22,162 nt of DNA from an uncultured Atopobium sp. (GTDB lineage: Bacteria > Actinomycetota > Coriobacteriia > Coriobacteriales > Atopobiaceae), in the NCBI GenBank assembly GCA_937926845.1, contig CALBBS010000037.1:1-22162 (forward strand). The letters are read 5' to 3'. The notes beneath the pieces were generated by a model, which did no database searches, was not told the origin of the DNA, and worked only from the letters and a program-made list of their open reading frames with translations. Below, in pieces: positions 1 to 7,946 of the stretch (positions are counted from its first letter, which is position 1; the number at the start of each line of letters is the position of its first letter). The translations under genes and the position numbers were made by a program.

Positions 1-318
<318 letters not shown>

Positions 319-430
319 TTCTTTACTATATTTTGAACTGATGCGTGATTTTTGAAGCCTTTGAATTTAACGTCACACTGTGCGGCCCTCAGGGCACGTG
401 AGATTACCCTTTGAAACAAGAATACCCCTT
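319..430 (+). other. 23S-5S internal transcribed spacer, no tRNA
   Basis: This is a short spacer of about 110 nt between the 23S and 5S genes. I see no tRNA-like cloverleaf or TTCRANY T-loop in it. A small GC hairpin (GTGC..CCCTCAGGGCAC) lies at about 380-398. Positions 425-430 already belong to the left arm of the long stem that brackets 5S. Confidence 0.7.
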
Positions 431-553
431 GTTGGTCAGCGACCATGGCAGGGGAGGCACACCTGGTCCCATTCCGAACCCAGAAGTTAAGCCCCCGAGC
501 GCCGATGGTACTGCGGAGTAAGTCCGTGGGAGAGCAGGACGTCGCTGACCAAC
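431..553 (+). rRNA. rrf: 5S ribosomal RNA
   Basis: This is a complete 5S rRNA gene. The terminal helix pairs GGTCAGCGAC (433-442) with GTCGCTGACC (541-550). The conserved internal sequences CATTCCGAACCCAGAAGTTAAG (470-491, loop B/C region) and GGTACTGC are present, and the length of ~118-123 nt is normal. The mature ends are estimated. The helix continues outwards without a mismatch into the flanks (425-443 with 541-559), so the precursor is enclosed by a 19-bp stem. Confidence 0.96.
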
Positions 554-572
554 AAGGGGCATTTTTATGTCG

Positions 573-606
573 AGAGGATCTCACTTTTGTGGGGTCCTCT
601 TTTTTG
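573..606 (+). terminator. Intrinsic terminator of the rRNA operon
   Basis: A 12-bp stem is formed by 573-584 and 589-600 (AGAGGATCTCAC with GTGGGGTCCTCT, including G-U pairs), with a TTTT loop and a following run of T (600-606). It lies 14 nt downstream of the 5S precursor stem and ends the rRNA transcript. Confidence 0.88.
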
Positions 607-675
607 GTAGAAAAATATTCGAAATTAGAATAAAAATTTTTACTAAAAATCCATATTTATTACGTATTATATATT

Positions 676-692
676 TATTGTGTATCACAATA
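676..692. promoter_or_regulatory. Palindromic operator-like site upstream of the BTAD regulator
   Basis: This is a perfect 7-3-7 inverted repeat, TATTGTG TAT CACAATA, in the AT-rich region about 265 bp upstream of the regulator start codon. The TTGTG/CACAA arms recall binding sites of dimeric winged-helix repressors such as Rex or CRP/FNR-type factors, but the 3-bp spacer fits neither consensus. The binding protein is unknown. Confidence 0.35.
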
Positions 693-820
693 TTTACATA
701 ATTTTCTTAATTAAGTGCCGTTCACGGAAGATAATTTTTGCCATTTGATGTTATCTTGTTTTAACATTTGTGCATTTCTGTGTGTATTTTGTTACTAATC
801 TGTCACAAATCTGACCATAT

Positions 821-839
821 TTCACCTACCGTTCACCTA
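821..839. repeat. Tandem direct repeat TTCACCTA, 11-bp period
   Basis: The octamer TTCACCTA occurs at 821-828 and again at 832-839, exactly one helical turn apart. The related CCGTTCAC occurs at 718-725 and 829-836. SARP-family regulators are known to bind direct repeats spaced by 11 bp, and the downstream gene encodes a SARP-like C-terminus. Autoregulation is therefore a possible reading, but no good -10 box lies at the classical distance from the repeat. Confidence 0.4.
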
Positions 840-955
840 AACCTTCTCACTTTCTGACAAATTTAGCTTGATTATTTATCCCACACCAAATTTTGAGACA
901 AGAAATGTTAGAGCGCATGTAGCGCTTGAGTGTTTGAACAGTAAGGAGAGGTTTT

Positions 956-3900
956 ATGGAGTCAGAAAACAGAGAAACTGCTGGAATAGAGTCGCTGCTC
1001 GGTGGGTCTTCTCGCCATGTGATGGGTGACTATAGCAGGGTAGTTCCGCCGCAGCACTTCCTCAAAACAATGGAAAAGACCAATAGGCCGCTCGCGCTTT
1101 GTGCAGAGCCCTGCATGGGTAAGACCATGTTTTTGCGTGAGCTGGCGGATTATGCGCGGTCAAACGGTTGGACTGTGTATGAGATCTCTCTTTCTAGTCT
1201 GTCGGCTAAAGAGGCAACTCAGATTCTTACTAAGAAAAGCACTTCTATCTGCAATGCTAAGAAATCAAAGGCACTTAAAAGGTTAGTTCTTATTGATGAT
1301 TTTCCTCCGTCTGACGAGTATTATGTTGCTCGCCAGGTTAAATCAATTGCGCGTCTTCGCATGGCTGGCTGTCTTGTTGCGATTTCTTTGCTTCCTGAAG
1401 CTCGTCAGTTAATCGACGAAGTCCCTAGCGTGTATGTTTTGGGAAAGAATGAACTGCTCACGTTTATGCCTGGAATAGATAATTCTGAACAATCAATTTT
1501 GACTAATATGAGATTGACGCGCGGTATTCCAACGCTTGTTTACTCTTTGCCAGTTACATTTTGCGAGCATGAAGATGCGGATGTGCCAATTACGTATCTA
1601 ACTAGTCTTGCTTGCGTTGCATCGTATATGCTCAGAAGCTCGCTTGGCATTGAGGAACTTAGGCTCAGACTGGGTATGATGTTGCTCGGTGTTGGCTCAT
1701 TTGATGATTTGAGCCGTATATGCGGACAAGTTGATCTTGAGTATTTGGCCAAGATAGAGCAAGATGCGCCTTTCTTTGGCGTACATGTAGAAACTAGGCG
1801 TTTCTCGTGTATTCATGTTACAAGATTTGATGTGTTGAACTTTAATAAACAGGAGCTTGTGGCTCTAGCGAGTAAGCATGAAAAGTTAGTTCTGAAAGCT
1901 ATAGCCCTGCTCATTGATAGAGAAGATTTCTCTAAGGCTGCATTTGTAAGCTCACTGGTTAGAGAAGAGATTATCTGGGAAATTGTTCTTTCTCATGCAG
2001 CGGAATTTGCAGACGCTGGATATATTGAGCTGGTAGATAACGCACTTACTGCTACACATTCTGACTGTACGCTCGATAACTCAAGTAAAAAAGCTGCTAA
2101 GGGAATGGTGGATTCGCTGTCTACTGCTAAGGGGCCGATAAATACTAAAGATGCTGATAGGGCATTCAAAAATCTCACTTCATTTAACGGATTTCTTAAG
2201 CAAACGGCATATATGACTTTACTGAAGTTGATTTTGCAAAAGCCTCTGCCACCCTTGAAAGAAGACCTTGAGCTGGGTTCGCTAGAGAAGAAAATTGCTT
2301 TACATAAACGCGCAATTGATTTAGCTTTGCAAGGAAATTTTAAGTATGCCCTTCAGCTGCTGCTTCTTGAGCAGCAGTATGAGAAAGCTGCATCAATAAC
2401 CTCGTCAATTCAAGCTGTTGACGTGGAATTGCTTTACGCATTGCTGGGTGTATATCAAAAAGAATTTGATACGCGCACCTCAGGCTCGCTCTCCTTTTTA
2501 CAAGAAGGTGAGGCCGGAGGCTTAAAGGGGTCTGTAGGACTACTTAAATGCGTTCGCTATCTTTTTGAAAAGAGCTCTTCTGTGGGTGATTTATACGACA
2601 CCGAGCAGCTCATCAGCCAAGCAGAACTACAGGGTAATCGTATGATTCAAGTACCTGCACTTCTTATTGGAGCTCTTCTCAGCCTCAGAAGCAGAGCATA
2701 TCCCAAAGCGCAGCTCCAAGCGAGAAGGGCGGTGCTGCTAAGTAGGGAATGGGATTCACTATATGTGGTGCAAGTCGGAAAGATCATTGAAGATATTGCA
2801 GGATTTTTCTTGGGCGTTAAACCTACGGAGAAGAGCCTTGAGGCAATTACCCATCCATCGCTAAAAGCTGCATGTAGAACAATATACAAAGCTCTCTTTA
2901 AGAGTGTAAACGGACATGCTCCCGTTTGGCTGGATGCGGTTGAGTATGGAGTCCCAGAAAATGCCATGTGGCTTGTGAGAGCGCTTCTGTCTGATGAGTC
3001 TGAATTTCAGCAGTGCTTAGAACGAGAAATGCCAGAAGAATGGCTCCATTACCTACGTTCAAACGAGGGAAAACGAGACATAACAAAATGGAGAGTATCC
3101 CGGCAAGGAGCGGAGGATTCTTGGACTGAAAACTCCGCTCTGAAGAGCCTGCACGTAGAAAAGGTAAATAACGCTCACCCTGGAGTTTACCTTGCTCTTC
3201 TCGGCAGATTTAGTTTGTCGGTTCAAGGAGAGGAGATTGCTGGCAGAAAAATTGCCTATCGATCAGCAAAGGCACTACTTGTGTATTTGGCGCTTGCCCA
3301 CAATCACATGAGCTTTAGGTCGCAGATTGCGCAGCAGATTTGGCCGGAGGCTGATCAGGCACATTGGCAAGAGCGCCTGTATCAAGCAACTCGAGTTATT
3401 CGCAAAGAGGTCCAGGAGATTCAGGCAGATTGTGAGCCTTTGGAAGCATCTCGGATTGAAAAGACACTTGGTTTTAATCCCCAGCAGGTGATCGTAGATA
3501 TTGATATTTTTACGCGATTAGCAAAGAGCGTGGCGTCATCGAACAGCGATGAAGACATAGTGCATCTGGCTAAGCAAGCGGAAGAGCTGTACCAAGGGGA
3601 TTTGTATCTTCCTGAGGATGAATGCTTTAGGTTTGCAGATCCCATTCGTGTTGCCCTGAGAGATCAATACATAGATACCATGGTAACAGCTTCGGTGGCT
3701 GCTTTGAGAATTACCCACTATACGCTTGCGGTGCATTTTGCAGAGCTCGCCTACCTTGTTGATGATATGCGAGAGGACACACTTATGGCACTCATTCAGG
3801 CACTGAGAAAATGTGGTCGGGCGCAGGATGCGCAGCATTACTACGATTTGTACGTGCAGAAATACGTTATGAAGCGTAGAAAAATGCCGTCTAAACAGCT

Positions 3901-3991
3901 CAGGATGATTGCAGGTGCAGAAAAGGGAAAAGAATCAATAGAAACTAGTGGTGGAGAAATAACGAAATTGGGATTTTACGACGCCATGTAG
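956..3991 (+). CDS. Large ATPase-TPR transcriptional regulator with C-terminal BTAD (SARP-like) domain
   Basis: This is a 1011-aa cytoplasmic protein. Near the N-terminus (residues 50-57) AEPCMGKT resembles a Walker A loop, with Ala in place of the first Gly. VLIDD at 111-115 fits a Walker B. Together they suggest a STAND/AAA-type ATPase. The middle (about 300-730) is helical with TPR-like character. From about 745 to 840 there is an OmpR-type winged helix (LLGRFSLSVQGEE, then the LVYLALAHNHMSF and QQIWPE segments). From about 850 to 985 there is a bacterial transcriptional activation domain (ELYQGDLYLPED, then TPR-like helices). The order ATPase then wHTH-BTAD is inverted relative to classical SARPs such as AfsR. 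AAGGAGAG lies 6 nt before the ATG. Codon use is richer in AGA/AGG/ATA/TTA than in the neighbouring genes, suggesting low expression or different ancestry. Targets and signal are unknown. It ends in TAG. Confidence 0.85.
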   Translation: MESENRETAGIESLLGGSSRHVMGDYSRVVPPQHFLKTMEKTNRPLALCAEPCMGKTMFLRELADYARSNGWTVYEISLSSLSAKEATQILTKKSTSICNAKKSKALKRLVLIDDFPPSDEYYVARQVKSIARLRMAGCLVAISLLPEARQLIDEVPSVYVLGKNELLTFMPGIDNSEQSILTNMRLTRGIPTLVYSLPVTFCEHEDADVPITYLTSLACVASYMLRSSLGIEELRLRLGMMLLGVGSFDDLSRICGQVDLEYLAKIEQDAPFFGVHVETRRFSCIHVTRFDVLNFNKQELVALASKHEKLVLKAIALLIDREDFSKAAFVSSLVREEIIWEIVLSHAAEFADAGYIELVDNALTATHSDCTLDNSSKKAAKGMVDSLSTAKGPINTKDADRAFKNLTSFNGFLKQTAYMTLLKLILQKPLPPLKEDLELGSLEKKIALHKRAIDLALQGNFKYALQLLLLEQQYEKAASITSSIQAVDVELLYALLGVYQKEFDTRTSGSLSFLQEGEAGGLKGSVGLLKCVRYLFEKSSSVGDLYDTEQLISQAELQGNRMIQVPALLIGALLSLRSRAYPKAQLQARRAVLLSREWDSLYVVQVGKIIEDIAGFFLGVKPTEKSLEAITHPSLKAACRTIYKALFKSVNGHAPVWLDAVEYGVPENAMWLVRALLSDESEFQQCLEREMPEEWLHYLRSNEGKRDITKWRVSRQGAEDSWTENSALKSLHVEKVNNAHPGVYLALLGRFSLSVQGEEIAGRKIAYRSAKALLVYLALAHNHMSFRSQIAQQIWPEADQAHWQERLYQATRVIRKEVQEIQADCEPLEASRIEKTLGFNPQQVIVDIDIFTRLAKSVASSNSDEDIVHLAKQAEELYQGDLYLPEDECFRFADPIRVALRDQYIDTMVTASVAALRITHYTLAVHFAELAYLVDDMREDTLMALIQALRKCGRAQDAQHYYDLYVQKYVMKRRKMPSKQLRMIAGAEKGKESIETSGGEITKLGFYDAM

Positions 3992-4015
3992 TGTGATTCA
4001 AGCAGTTAGACGGGG

Positions 4016-4062
4016 TATGATATATAAGTTGAATACTGTGTCTATCAACCGAAGATAGATAC
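4016..4062 (+). promoter_or_regulatory. secA promoter -10 box and leader hairpin
   Basis: A good -10 hexamer TATGAT lies at 4016-4021, 25 bp after the stop of the preceding gene. No convincing -35 hexamer is visible at 16-18 bp. A 9-bp stem follows at 4038-4046 and 4054-4062 (GTGTCTATC with GATAGATAC, one G-U) with a 7-nt loop AACCGAA, ending about 20 nt before the secA start codon and about 10 nt before its SD (AAGGAAAAAG, 4071-4080). There is no T tract, so it is not a terminator. A role in mRNA stability or translation control is conjecture. Confidence 0.45.
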
Positions 4063-4082
4063 CCGATGTCAAGGAAAAAGCT

Positions 4083-6833
4083 ATGCCTAATTTCCTCTCT
4101 AAGATTCTGTCCTTTGGCGCTGACAAGGACCTCAAAGCATATCAGCGTATTGTCGAGAAGATCAATGCGCTTGAGCCAACAATACAGGAAATGAGCGATG
4201 AAGAGCTTCAGGCCCAGACCGAGAAGTTCAAGGCCCGTTATGCCGAAGGAGAAAGTCTAGACGATCTTCTCCCAGAGGCTTTTGCGACGGTACGTGAGGC
4301 GTCAGTAAGAACTATTGGTCAGCGTCACTTTGATGTCCAGCTCATCGGTGGTATCGCGCTTCATAAGGGCACTATCGCAGAGATGAAGACCGGTGAAGGT
4401 AAGACGCTTGTCTCCACTCTTGCTGGTTACCTTAACGCACTGAGTGGCAAAGGTGTTCACATCGTTACGGTCAATGACTACCTGGCTAAACGAGACAGTG
4501 AGTGGATGGGCACCATCTACAAGTTCTTGGGCATCAGTGTTGGCCTTCTGCAGAACGGCATGCGACTGAGCCTTAAAAAGCCTGCATATGAGGCAGATAT
4601 TACGTACGGTACAAACTCAGAGTTTGGCTTTGACTACCTGCGCGACAACATGGTTACTCGCCCAGAGATGCGTGTTCAGCGTGGACACCACTACGCCATC
4701 GTCGACGAGGTTGACTCCATCCTTATCGATGAGGCTCGTACTCCTCTGATTATTTCTGGTGCTGGCACTAAATCCGCAGGTACCTACAAGGATTTTGCAA
4801 AGGCAGTTCGTGGATTAACTCCAGATGTTGACTTTGAGATGGATGAGGCAAAGCACACCATTGCAACAACAGAGATTGGTCTCGAGAAGGTCGAGCGCGC
4901 TCTCAACATTGACGATATCTACAACGATGAGACTGGCCAGTTAGTCAATCATCTTCAGCAGGCGCTGAAGGCTGAGTATATGTTCCATCGTGACCAGCAG
5001 TACGTTGTCATTGATGGCGAAGTAAAGATTGTTGATGAGTTTACTGGCCGTATCATGGAAGGCCGTCGTTATTCTGAGGGTCTTCACCAGGCAATTGAGG
5101 CAAAAGAGAACGTTCAGGTACGTGAAGAAAACCAGACTTTGGCAACTATCACCCTCCAGAACTACTTCCTCATGTACGACAAGCTCTCCGGTATGACCGG
5201 TACTGCAATGACCGAGGACGCAGAGTTCCGTGAGGTTTATCACGTTCCTGTTCAGGTTATTCCACCTAACCGTCCAGTTAAGCGTGAAGACCTCGATGAC
5301 CTGGTCTATCGTACTATTGACGCTAAGTTTGAAGCTGTCGTAAGAGACGTTGAAGAGCGTCATCAGAATGGTCAGCCAGTACTTGTTGGTACCGTTTCCA
5401 TTGACAACTCTGAGCGTATTTCTCGCATTCTGTCTAAACGAGGCATTAAACATAACGTCCTGAACGCTAAGTTCCATGAGCGTGAGGCACAGATTATTGC
5501 TCAGGCTGGTCGTGAGGGTGCAGTTACTATTGCAACCAACATGGCAGGTCGTGGTACCGATATTCTTTTGGGTGGTAACCCAGATGTCATGGCTGAAGAC
5601 ATCCTTCGTAACCAGGGAATTGAGCCAGCTGAGGCTGCTCAGGAGCAAAAAGAAGCTGCGCGCAAGGAAGCAAAGGAAATCTGTGCAGCAGAACGTGAAG
5701 CAGTAACAGCCGCAGGTGGACTGTGCGTTATTGGTACCGAGCGTCATGAGAGTCGTCGTATTGACAATCAGCTTCGTGGTCGTTCTGGTCGTCAGGGAGA
5801 CCCTGGTCAGACCCAGTTCTACCTTTCTCTTGAAGATGATTTGATGCGCCGCTTTGGTGGAGATCGCATGGACGGCGTCGCAGCGATGATGCAGCGCTAT
5901 GAGCTTCCTGATGACATGCCCATCAAGGCAAAGATTGTTACCAAGCTTGTTGAGGGCGCCCAGCGTAAGGTTGAGGAAGTCAATTTTGCAATGCGTAAGA
6001 ACGTCCTTGATTACGATGATGTTATGAACAAACAACGTCAGGTCATTTACGCAGAGAGAAACAAGATTCTTGATGGTAAGGATCTTATGGAGCTCATTGA
6101 GACCGTCACCGCGTCTACTACTCAGCGCATTTGCGAGGAGTTCTGCTACGGAGATGCTGACGAGTGGGATCTTGAGGGTCTTGAGAAGTGGCTCACTGAA
6201 CTTACTGGTAAGACTGATCTTCCAGAGTTTACCGAGGACACCAAGTTTGAGCAGTTTGAAGAGGATGTCACCGCATTTGTCCAAAAAACCTTTGACGAGA
6301 AGACTCAGAAGCTTGGTGAAGAAGTCATGCGTGAGCTTGCTGCTCAGGTAATGCTTCGTGTCATTGATACTCGTTGGATGGCATACCTCCAGGAGATGGA
6401 TTACCTAAAGACCGGTATTGGTCTTCGTGGTTTTGGTCAGCGCGATCCTCTGGTTGAGTATAAGACCGAGGCATACGAGGCATTTACGCTGCTGGTAAAC
6501 ACCATGTATGAGGACTTCCTCCGTACTATTCTTCGCCTTGAGTTGGTTAATCGTCCACGTCAGAATACTGAGGCAGAGGCCTTCCAGAATGCTCACTATT
6601 CTGGTGGAGAAGAGACCGATGGCGATCAAAAGGCACTTAAGCAAGGCAAGAGCATGCTTAAGAATGCCGCAGCTATTGGAAAGAGTCCACAGGGAACCGG
6701 CGCCAGCCAGTCTTCTGTATCAACCTACCGTAAGTCTGACGATCCAAATCCTTACGTCAACGTTGGTCGCAATGACCCTTGCCCATGTGGAAGTGGCAAA
6801 AAGTTTAAGAACTGCCACGGCCGAAATAGGTAA
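4083..6833 (+). CDS. secA: Preprotein translocase ATPase SecA
   Basis: This is the motor ATPase that pushes preproteins through SecYEG at the cytoplasmic membrane. At 916 aa it is of full, ordinary length. Visible features are the Walker A MKTGEGKT (101-108) in NBD1, the Walker B region IVDEVDSILIDEART (about 205-220), TNMAGRGTDI in NBD2, and the RGRSGRQGDPG motif VI (near 565). The helical scaffold and wing domains carry YDDVMNKQR and the MAYLQEMDYLK region. The C-terminal zinc-binding SEC-C motif has Cys900, Cys902, Cys911 and His912 and is expected to contact SecB or ribosomes. Start ATG follows AAGGAAAAAG. prfB starts 2 nt after the TAA, so the two are translationally coupled. A separate secA2 cannot be excluded elsewhere, but the SEC-C tail and length fit the housekeeping SecA. 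Confidence 0.98.
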   Translation: MPNFLSKILSFGADKDLKAYQRIVEKINALEPTIQEMSDEELQAQTEKFKARYAEGESLDDLLPEAFATVREASVRTIGQRHFDVQLIGGIALHKGTIAEMKTGEGKTLVSTLAGYLNALSGKGVHIVTVNDYLAKRDSEWMGTIYKFLGISVGLLQNGMRLSLKKPAYEADITYGTNSEFGFDYLRDNMVTRPEMRVQRGHHYAIVDEVDSILIDEARTPLIISGAGTKSAGTYKDFAKAVRGLTPDVDFEMDEAKHTIATTEIGLEKVERALNIDDIYNDETGQLVNHLQQALKAEYMFHRDQQYVVIDGEVKIVDEFTGRIMEGRRYSEGLHQAIEAKENVQVREENQTLATITLQNYFLMYDKLSGMTGTAMTEDAEFREVYHVPVQVIPPNRPVKREDLDDLVYRTIDAKFEAVVRDVEERHQNGQPVLVGTVSIDNSERISRILSKRGIKHNVLNAKFHEREAQIIAQAGREGAVTIATNMAGRGTDILLGGNPDVMAEDILRNQGIEPAEAAQEQKEAARKEAKEICAAEREAVTAAGGLCVIGTERHESRRIDNQLRGRSGRQGDPGQTQFYLSLEDDLMRRFGGDRMDGVAAMMQRYELPDDMPIKAKIVTKLVEGAQRKVEEVNFAMRKNVLDYDDVMNKQRQVIYAERNKILDGKDLMELIETVTASTTQRICEEFCYGDADEWDLEGLEKWLTELTGKTDLPEFTEDTKFEQFEEDVTAFVQKTFDEKTQKLGEEVMRELAAQVMLRVIDTRWMAYLQEMDYLKTGIGLRGFGQRDPLVEYKTEAYEAFTLLVNTMYEDFLRTILRLELVNRPRQNTEAEAFQNAHYSGGEETDGDQKALKQGKSMLKNAAAIGKSPQGTGASQSSVSTYRKSDDPNPYVNVGRNDPCPCGSGKKFKNCHGRNR

Positions 6834-6835
6834 GA

Positions 6836-7945
6836 ATGGCTGATACAGAGGTTGTTTCGCTCCAAGCTTTAGCGGAGCGTCTCTCTGAGGTAGAAGGATA
6901 TCTTCACCTCACTGAGAAGCGTCAGCAAATTTCAGAACTTGAGGCAGAAAGTGCTCGTCCTAATTTTTGGGACGACGCTGAAGCTGCGCAAAAAATAATG
7001 ACTCAACTAGCATCACTTCGCGATGATGTTGCTGGTATTGATAGAGCTAAAGAGAAACTCGGTGATGCTGAGGCCGCTTTTGAGCTTGGAACAGAGCTTG
7101 GAGACCAAGCATCACTCGACGAATCTCAAGCGCTTGCAGCATCTCTTGAAAAAGACTTGTCGGAGCTTGAGCTTTCAAGCTGGTTTACTGATGAACTTGA
7201 TCATGGTGATGCAATTGTTACTATTAAGCCTGGTCAGGGTGGTCTTGAGTCTCAAGACTGGTGCGAGATGCTTTTTCGCATGTATCTCAAATATTGCGAT
7301 CGTCGTGGTTGGAAAGTTGATATCAACGACGCCCCTGTTGCGGAGGTTATTGGTCTTGACCGCGCAACCTTTACGGTAAGTGGCAAAAATGCTTATGGCA
7401 TGCTTCGCGCAGAACAGGGCGTGCATCGTCTGGTAAGAATTTCTCCTACTGACGATAAGAAACGCAGGCAGACGTCATTTGCTGGTGTAGAAGTTTTACC
7501 TGTTCTTCCTGAAGATATTGAAGTTGCTATTGATCCTAATGACCTGCGCATTGATGTCTATCATGCATCTGGTCCAGGAGGTCAGGGAGTTAACACTACA
7601 GACTCGGCAGTTCGTATTACACATATTCCAACAGGAACGGTAGTAACCTGCCAAAACGAACGCAGCCAGCTTCAGAACAAAGCTGCAGCAATGAATATCT
7701 TGCGCAGTCGTTTGTATGAGATTGAAAAGGAGAAACGCGAAGCTGAGCTGGATGAGCTTCGCGGTCCAAAGAGAGAAATCTCGTTTGGCAATCAAATTAG
7801 GAGTTATGTTCTTTATCCTTATCAGCTCATTAAGGACTTAAGAACAGGTGCAGAAACAGGAAATGTAGAGTCCGTTCTTTCAGACGGCGATCTTGATCAG
7901 TTCATCATTGCGTACCATCGCTGGGTTGTTGGCGGAAAGGATTAG
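6836..7945 (+). CDS. prfB: Peptide chain release factor 2 (RF2), with variant SPT recognition motif
   Basis: This 369-aa class I release factor reads UAA and UGA and triggers peptidyl-tRNA hydrolysis on the ribosome. The catalytic GGQ is at 248-250 (ASGPGGQGVN), with Ala at the position corresponding to E. coli 246. The QNERSQ segment and the C-terminal SQIRSYV and DLRTG motifs are typical of RF2. The recognition tripeptide, normally Ser-Pro-Phe, reads Ser-Pro-Thr here (residues 203-205, codons TCT CCT ACT at 7442-7450). The flanking HRLVRI and RRQTSF are unchanged, so the alignment is not in doubt. The frame is continuous: at the place where many prfB genes have CTT TGA (GYL), this gene has CTTCAC, so there is no programmed +1 frameshift. 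The ATG lies 2 nt after the secA stop and its SD (AGG) is inside the end of secA. It ends in TAG. Confidence 0.96.
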   Translation: MADTEVVSLQALAERLSEVEGYLHLTEKRQQISELEAESARPNFWDDAEAAQKIMTQLASLRDDVAGIDRAKEKLGDAEAAFELGTELGDQASLDESQALAASLEKDLSELELSSWFTDELDHGDAIVTIKPGQGGLESQDWCEMLFRMYLKYCDRRGWKVDINDAPVAEVIGLDRATFTVSGKNAYGMLRAEQGVHRLVRISPTDDKKRRQTSFAGVEVLPVLPEDIEVAIDPNDLRIDVYHASGPGGQGVNTTDSAVRITHIPTGTVVTCQNERSQLQNKAAAMNILRSRLYEIEKEKREAELDELRGPKREISFGNQIRSYVLYPYQLIKDLRTGAETGNVESVLSDGDLDQFIIAYHRWVVGGKD

Positions 7946-7946
7946 T

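Larger units (their letters stand above)
607..955 (+). promoter_or_regulatory. AT-rich leader and promoter region of the BTAD regulator
   Basis: This is a gene-free stretch of about 350 bases, very AT-rich at 607-720. It contains a palindrome TATTGTG-TAT-CACAATA at 676-692 and a direct repeat TTCACCTA at 821-828 and 832-839 (11-bp period). A weak promoter-like pair is CTGACA (854-859) with TATTTA around 873-878. A small inverted repeat AGCGC/GCGCT is at 912-916 and 922-926. The ribosome binding site AAGGAGAG (942-949) precedes the ATG at 956. No ORF or RNA gene is recognisable. The promoter assignment is tentative. Confidence 0.45.

Noticed and set aside
319..430. tRNA gene in the 23S-5S spacer
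   Set aside because: The spacer is too short and has no T-loop or anticodon stem pattern.
4941..6284. Long open frame of 447 codons on the minus strand inside secA
   Set aside because: It lies fully antisense to a certain secA gene, has no SD, and its translation is low-complexity (Leu/Thr/Asn/Ser-rich) with no recognisable motif. It arises from the codon bias of secA.
7893..7946. Earlier ATG start for the YitT-like protein
   Set aside because: It would overlap prfB by 53 nt and lacks an SD, while GTG 7947 has GGAAAGGA at good spacing directly after the prfB stop.
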